Below, piece by piece: positions 32,192-35,358 of a stretch of 35,358 nucleotides of DNA. The stretch's first letter is position 1. Each line of letters begins with the position of its first letter. Location of the stretch: positions 2,116,754 through 2,152,111 of the forward strand of contig GL405246.1 of assembly GCA_000146855.1 (NCBI GenBank), in the 5' to 3' direction. Below the pieces are notes generated by a model that saw only the letters and a program-made list of their open reading frames with translations, made no database searches and had not been told where the DNA came from. Position numbers and translations under genes: made by a program. The DNA comes from [Eubacterium] yurii subsp. margaretiae ATCC 43715 (GTDB lineage: Bacteria > Bacillota > Clostridia > Peptostreptococcales > Filifactoraceae).

Positions 32192-35100
32192 CTATTCTAT
32201 TACTACAGTGTATTCCTTATATTCTCCATTTGGATATGTTTCTTTAGAGCTTACTTTTAACTTCATTCCATCTTTAAAAGTTTCACCAAATCTATCCTCT
32301 GTCATTAGATTTCCTGCAACATCGTATACTTCCAGATTTATATCATTAATTCTTAAATGCATTTGAAAACTAATTTGTTTAACTATATCTGCTACTGATG
32401 TTATTCCATCTATGACTAACTGAGAACCTTTAATCTTAGCATGTGCCTCTCCAGGAGGTGTATTACCATATGAATATGAAGGTCCTGTAGCCTCTACTCC
32501 TTCTAAATCCCTGTGTATATATGTTTCTGTATCATTATAACGAGTTCCTGCTATACTAAGTCTTATTGTATTTCCATACATTTTATCAACATCTTTTAGC
32601 CTCAGCTCATATTCCTTATTTTCTGCTGATATGACCTTAAACTCATCTTTAACGTTTTTTAACAGTCCAGAAATAGATGCTTCTGCTTTTACCATACTGT
32701 CATCAATAGCAGGTATATCCTTATCAAATATCTTGATTTTTATCTTAGTAGTATCTTCTTCATATGCCTTACCATCAATACTTATATCCAATATTTTTTC
32801 TTTACTTATATTTATTCCTTCTGAGCTACGAACATCACTTGAAACTGATTCCCCATCACCTCTAACCTCTACTCTTATAGTCTTACCAACATCTTCGTCT
32901 TTTATAATATATCTCCTTCCACTAGCTCCGCTTATTTCCTCTTCTATGCCATTTTCTTCCCTATACCACCTGAATATCAAATTTTCATAGCTTTCTGTAT
33001 AAAATAGCTCTTCCAACCTCACATTTCCTCTATTTGGTACTTTAATAAATACTTCAGCTGTAAGAGGATCACCTACTTGAACCACTTTACCTTCTTTGAA
33101 TCTAAGATCTTCTATCACATCAATAATGTTGAAATCAAACCTCTTTGTTCCATATATATATCTTCCTTCCCTTGTTTTAGGAACAAAATAAGCATAACAC
33201 TCTTGGAATATATAATTTTGTAAATATAACGGTCTTCCGTTTGATAGCAGTAATTCTATATCAAAATCATCTTTAATATCTTTTCCTTCACTTAAGATCT
33301 CTAAGTTATTTATAAAATTTTCTGCTGTTTCAAATCTACCTTTTATAAATATTTTATCATCTTCTAATATATGACTTGTCTTTATCTCCCATTCTTTTTT
33401 CTCAGGTAATTTTATCTTATCTTTTGCAATACTTATATTAGCATACTCAAGTACTTGATAGTTGCTATCATCAACCTTTTTAAACTTACACACTATAAGA
33501 TATTGCGGCACTTTATTATCAAGATTAGATATCTGCCAATCATTTAACTCTATATCTTGTCCTTTTGAGCTGCATATAAGATCTTTATCCAAATCTTTTA
33601 ATTCATCTACATAATTTTTAGGAGTATATAGATTTTCATTATAAGTTTTAGCTTCGTTGCTAATCTCATATTTATAAGTGATTTCATCAGATAATACCGG
33701 TTCTGTAGTTACTCTTACATTTGTCTTGAAAGTTTCCTCTGAAGGTCTTAACTCTAAATACAGTATATTATCCCTTTTATTTATTCGAAAGTATTCGCTT
33801 TCTATTGGAGCATTTTGACTAAACTTATCCCTTACTTCTACCTTTAGGTATCTCTCCTTATTTTGAACCATATATGTCTTTTCTACAGCTCCAACAATAT
33901 CCTCATACGGACCATCAGTTACTGATTGTCTTTTCCATTGATAGCTTACTTCTGCATTATCCGGTTCAACTTCAGCTGTCAAAATTGCACCTATTTCGCC
34001 AGATCCTTTTATAGTTACTTTGTATGCATTAGATATGTCTTGAACAAAAACCAAGTTGCTCAATACTTTTCCTTCGTACTCACCAATTCCTCTTACTTCT
34101 AGCTTTATAAATTTTCCTGCTTCTTTTTTTGTAATAGTATATTTCTTATCCGAAGAACTATAAGGTATTGGATTGTATTTTCCATCTTCGGTATCAGCTA
34201 CCATCCACTGATATTCCACTGTAGCTCTTGATGGTTTAACTTCAGCTATAATTTCTTCTCCTACTTTACCATCATTACGAACCATATCAACATTAATATT
34301 TACTGATTTTACTGCTATTTTGGGTAATGTTTTTGGAGGTTTTACAACCTTGTCTGCAACTTTTACAGACTTACTTGTCTTTTCACCTGTATAGCCTTGG
34401 CTCTCATCTCCACTTACTACTACTCTTATATATTTACCTTCTTCTTTTTCTGTAATAGTATATTCTTCTTTGTCTGCATCTTTAGCTATATCAACAAAAT
34501 CCTTGTCTACATCAGTGGCTGAAAACTGCCATCTGTATCTTACTTTTGCATCTTTTGGTGTAGTTGTTGCTATTAGTGTAGTGCCAAGCTTTATATCTTT
34601 GCCTGTTTGTTTATTTTCTACAACCACTTCTGTTAATTCTGTAGTTTTTGGAGCAGGCGGAACAACTTTATCTGATACTTTTACAGCCTTACTTGTCTTT
34701 TCACCTTTGTAACCTTGGCTTTCATCTCCACTTACTACTACTCTTATATACTTTCCTTCTTCTTTTTCTGTTATTTTGTAAGTCTTATATGTTGCACCTA
34801 CTATTGTTTGGAATGCTTCTGTCTCTTTTTCAGATATCTCCCATTTATATGCTACTTTTGCTCCATCAGGCTTTACATCGGCTGTAAGTATATTTCCTAA
34901 TTTTGCTTCTCCAATTATTTTTACTTCAGATATTTCTTTTTTATCAGGCTTTTTTTCTTCTTCTATTTCTAAGTTAGCCTTTGATGTATCTTTTACCTGT
35001 CCCTTTTTTTCTTCGATTAATTTTAACTTGTAATTTGAATGATTTACTATCTTATCTACTTCTGCTGTACCTTGTACTTCAATAGTTAGTATTTTATCTG

Positions 35101-35358
35101 TTGCACTTGGTATTACTATATCTCTTACCTTTGTGTCCTTTATTGTAAGGTTTGACTGTGCTGTTATCTTTTCTATTTCTCCGCCTGTTATCATATTTTG
35201 ACTTGCTGTCATTGAAGTAGTATATTTTTCTATCTTTGTTCCTTCTTCAAGTCTTATTTCTGAGTCTTTTGTTGTTGTTACTGTTTTATACTTTCCTACT
35301 AACTTTACTTCTTCTGACGTTTGTACTTCTACATTTGGAACAGATGCTGTGTCTGTAA
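32192..35358 (-). CDS. Large surface protein with Ig-like repeats (partial, start outside the window)
   Basis: The frame runs open through the right edge, so only the C-terminal part (over 1,050 residues) is seen; the Met at 35212 is internal. From that Met, five Ig-like modules are visible at about residues 94-179, 193-286, 299-391, 396-476 and in the 700s, each with the pattern YxW...TYxITxKExGKYIRVVV and a closing strand. Modules 1 and 2 share nearly identical DNA. A separate domain of unknown type lies between modules 4 and 5. The C-terminal 60 residues (VYDVAGNLMTEDRFGETFKDG...) resemble a beta-sandwich cap. No LPXTG, SLH or choline-binding motif ends the protein, so any anchor would be near the N-terminus. 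Adhesin or S-layer-like function is inferred. Confidence 0.8.
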   Translation of the reverse strand, partial: TDTASVPNVEVQTSEEVKLVGKYKTVTTTKDSEIRLEEGTKIEKYTTSMTASQNMITGGEIEKITAQSNLTIKDTKVRDIVIPSATDKILTIEVQGTAEVDKIVNHSNYKLKLIEEKKGQVKDTSKANLEIEEEKKPDKKEISEVKIIGEAKLGNILTADVKPDGAKVAYKWEISEKETEAFQTIVGATYKTYKITEKEEGKYIRVVVSGDESQGYKGEKTSKAVKVSDKVVPPAPKTTELTEVVVENKQTGKDIKLGTTLIATTTPKDAKVRYRWQFSATDVDKDFVDIAKDADKEEYTITEKEEGKYIRVVVSGDESQGYTGEKTSKSVKVADKVVKPPKTLPKIAVKSVNINVDMVRNDGKVGEEIIAEVKPSRATVEYQWMVADTEDGKYNPIPYSSSDKKYTITKKEAGKFIKLEVRGIGEYEGKVLSNLVFVQDISNAYKVTIKGSGEIGAILTAEVEPDNAEVSYQWKRQSVTDGPYEDIVGAVEKTYMVQNKERYLKVEVRDKFSQNAPIESEYFRINKRDNILYLELRPSEETFKTNVRVTTEPVLSDEITYKYEISNEAKTYNENLYTPKNYVDELKDLDKDLICSSKGQDIELNDWQISNLDNKVPQYLIVCKFKKVDDSNYQVLEYANISIAKDKIKLPEKKEWEIKTSHILEDDKIFIKGRFETAENFINNLEILSEGKDIKDDFDIELLLSNGRPLYLQNYIFQECYAYFVPKTREGRYIYGTKRFDFNIIDVIEDLRFKEGKVVQVGDPLTAEVFIKVPNRGNVRLEELFYTESYENLIFRWYREENGIEEEISGASGRRYIIKDEDVGKTIRVEVRGDGESVSSDVRSSEGINISKEKILDISIDGKAYEEDTTKIKIKIFDKDIPAIDDSMVKAEASISGLLKNVKDEFKVISAENKEYELRLKDVDKMYGNTIRLSIAGTRYNDTETYIHRDLEGVEATGPSYSYGNTPPGEAHAKIKGSQLVIDGITSVADIVKQISFQMHLRINDINLEVYDVAGNLMTEDRFGETFKDGMKLKVSSKETYPNGEYKEYTVVIE
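34344..34462 (-). repeat. DNA repeat within the surface protein gene, copy 1
   Basis: 119 bp, about nine in ten bases identical by eye to 34662-34780, offset 318 bp (106 codons, one Ig-like module). Encodes the segment ITEKEEGKYIRVVVSGDESQ and the start of the linker to the next module. Confidence 0.8.
34662..34780 (-). repeat. DNA repeat within the surface protein gene, copy 2
   Basis: Partner of 34344-34462. High identity at the DNA level, including third codon positions, suggests recent duplication or gene conversion, so the number of modules may vary between strains. Confidence 0.8.

Noticed and set aside
35210..35212. ATG at 35212 as the start of the surface protein
   Set aside because: The same frame is open without a stop to 35358 and has no ribosome binding site here; the protein continues with the same composition, so the true start is outside the window.

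Overview
The window is about 35 kb of AT-rich DNA (roughly 30% G+C by eye) from a low-GC Gram-positive anaerobe of the Clostridia. The evidence is the clostridial 4-hydroxybutyrate fermentation genes, strong AGGAGG-type ribosome binding sites, several TTG starts, the CsrA/FliW pair of a motile bacterium, long-form HPF and a YknXYZ-type exporter. A Peptostreptococcaceae-like organism would fit, but that is a guess. Most genes lie on the minus strand. The exceptions are the nucleoside transporter at the left end and thiD near the right end. I see no rRNA, tRNA, CRISPR array, transposase or phage gene.

Layout. 0.2-4.0 kb (+): ATPase and two permeases of a nucleoside/simple-sugar ABC importer; the lipoprotein gene must lie outside. 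4.1-8.5 kb (-): two small membrane or exported proteins, hpf, metA and metY. MetA carries the acetyl-CoA specificity glutamate, so with MetY it makes homocysteine by the acetylhomoserine and direct sulfhydrylation route. 9.1-12.3 kb (-): three unrecognised membrane proteins. 12.4-19.4 kb (-): a complete-looking operon for 4-hydroxybutyrate use (abfD, NifU-like protein, CoA-transferase, permease, small cysteine protein), preceded by its own PAS-AAA-Fis sigma-54 activator. 20.3-23.6 kb (-): an orphan MoxR-like AAA+ ATPase, then an operon of a YycJ-type metallo-hydrolase, a 66-residue protein, fliW and csrA. 23.9-27.0 kb (-): TSUP permease, era, ispG. 27.4-30.8 kb (-): a MacAB/YknXYZ-like exporter. 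31.3-32.1 kb (+): thiD. 32.2 kb to the right edge (-): the C-terminal part of a large repetitive surface protein whose start lies outside the window.

The most informative region is the 4-hydroxybutyrate module. Upstream of abfD there is a sequence matching the -24/-12 sigma-54 consensus on the minus strand (17328-17342). Two identical 16-bp inverted repeats lie 72 bp apart at about -120 and -192, where an enhancer-binding protein would sit. The activator gene is immediately upstream. The operon ends in a 13-bp stem terminator that contains the last stop codon. The simplest reading is import of 4-hydroxybutyrate, CoA transfer, then radical dehydration to crotonyl-CoA, switched on by a small-molecule signal sensed by the PAS domain. 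The permease, the NifU-like protein and the cysteine protein have no assigned role and are the best leads.

A second recurrent signal is a family of short intergenic elements of about 120 bp. They have imperfect terminal inverted repeats (TTATACTAAtCACC ... GGTTTTTAGTATAA) and occur at 8.7, 19.5, 23.6, 27.1 and 32.1 kb, with a half copy at 17.9 kb. They look like a non-autonomous MITE-like repeat. One of them supplies the stop codon of thiD.
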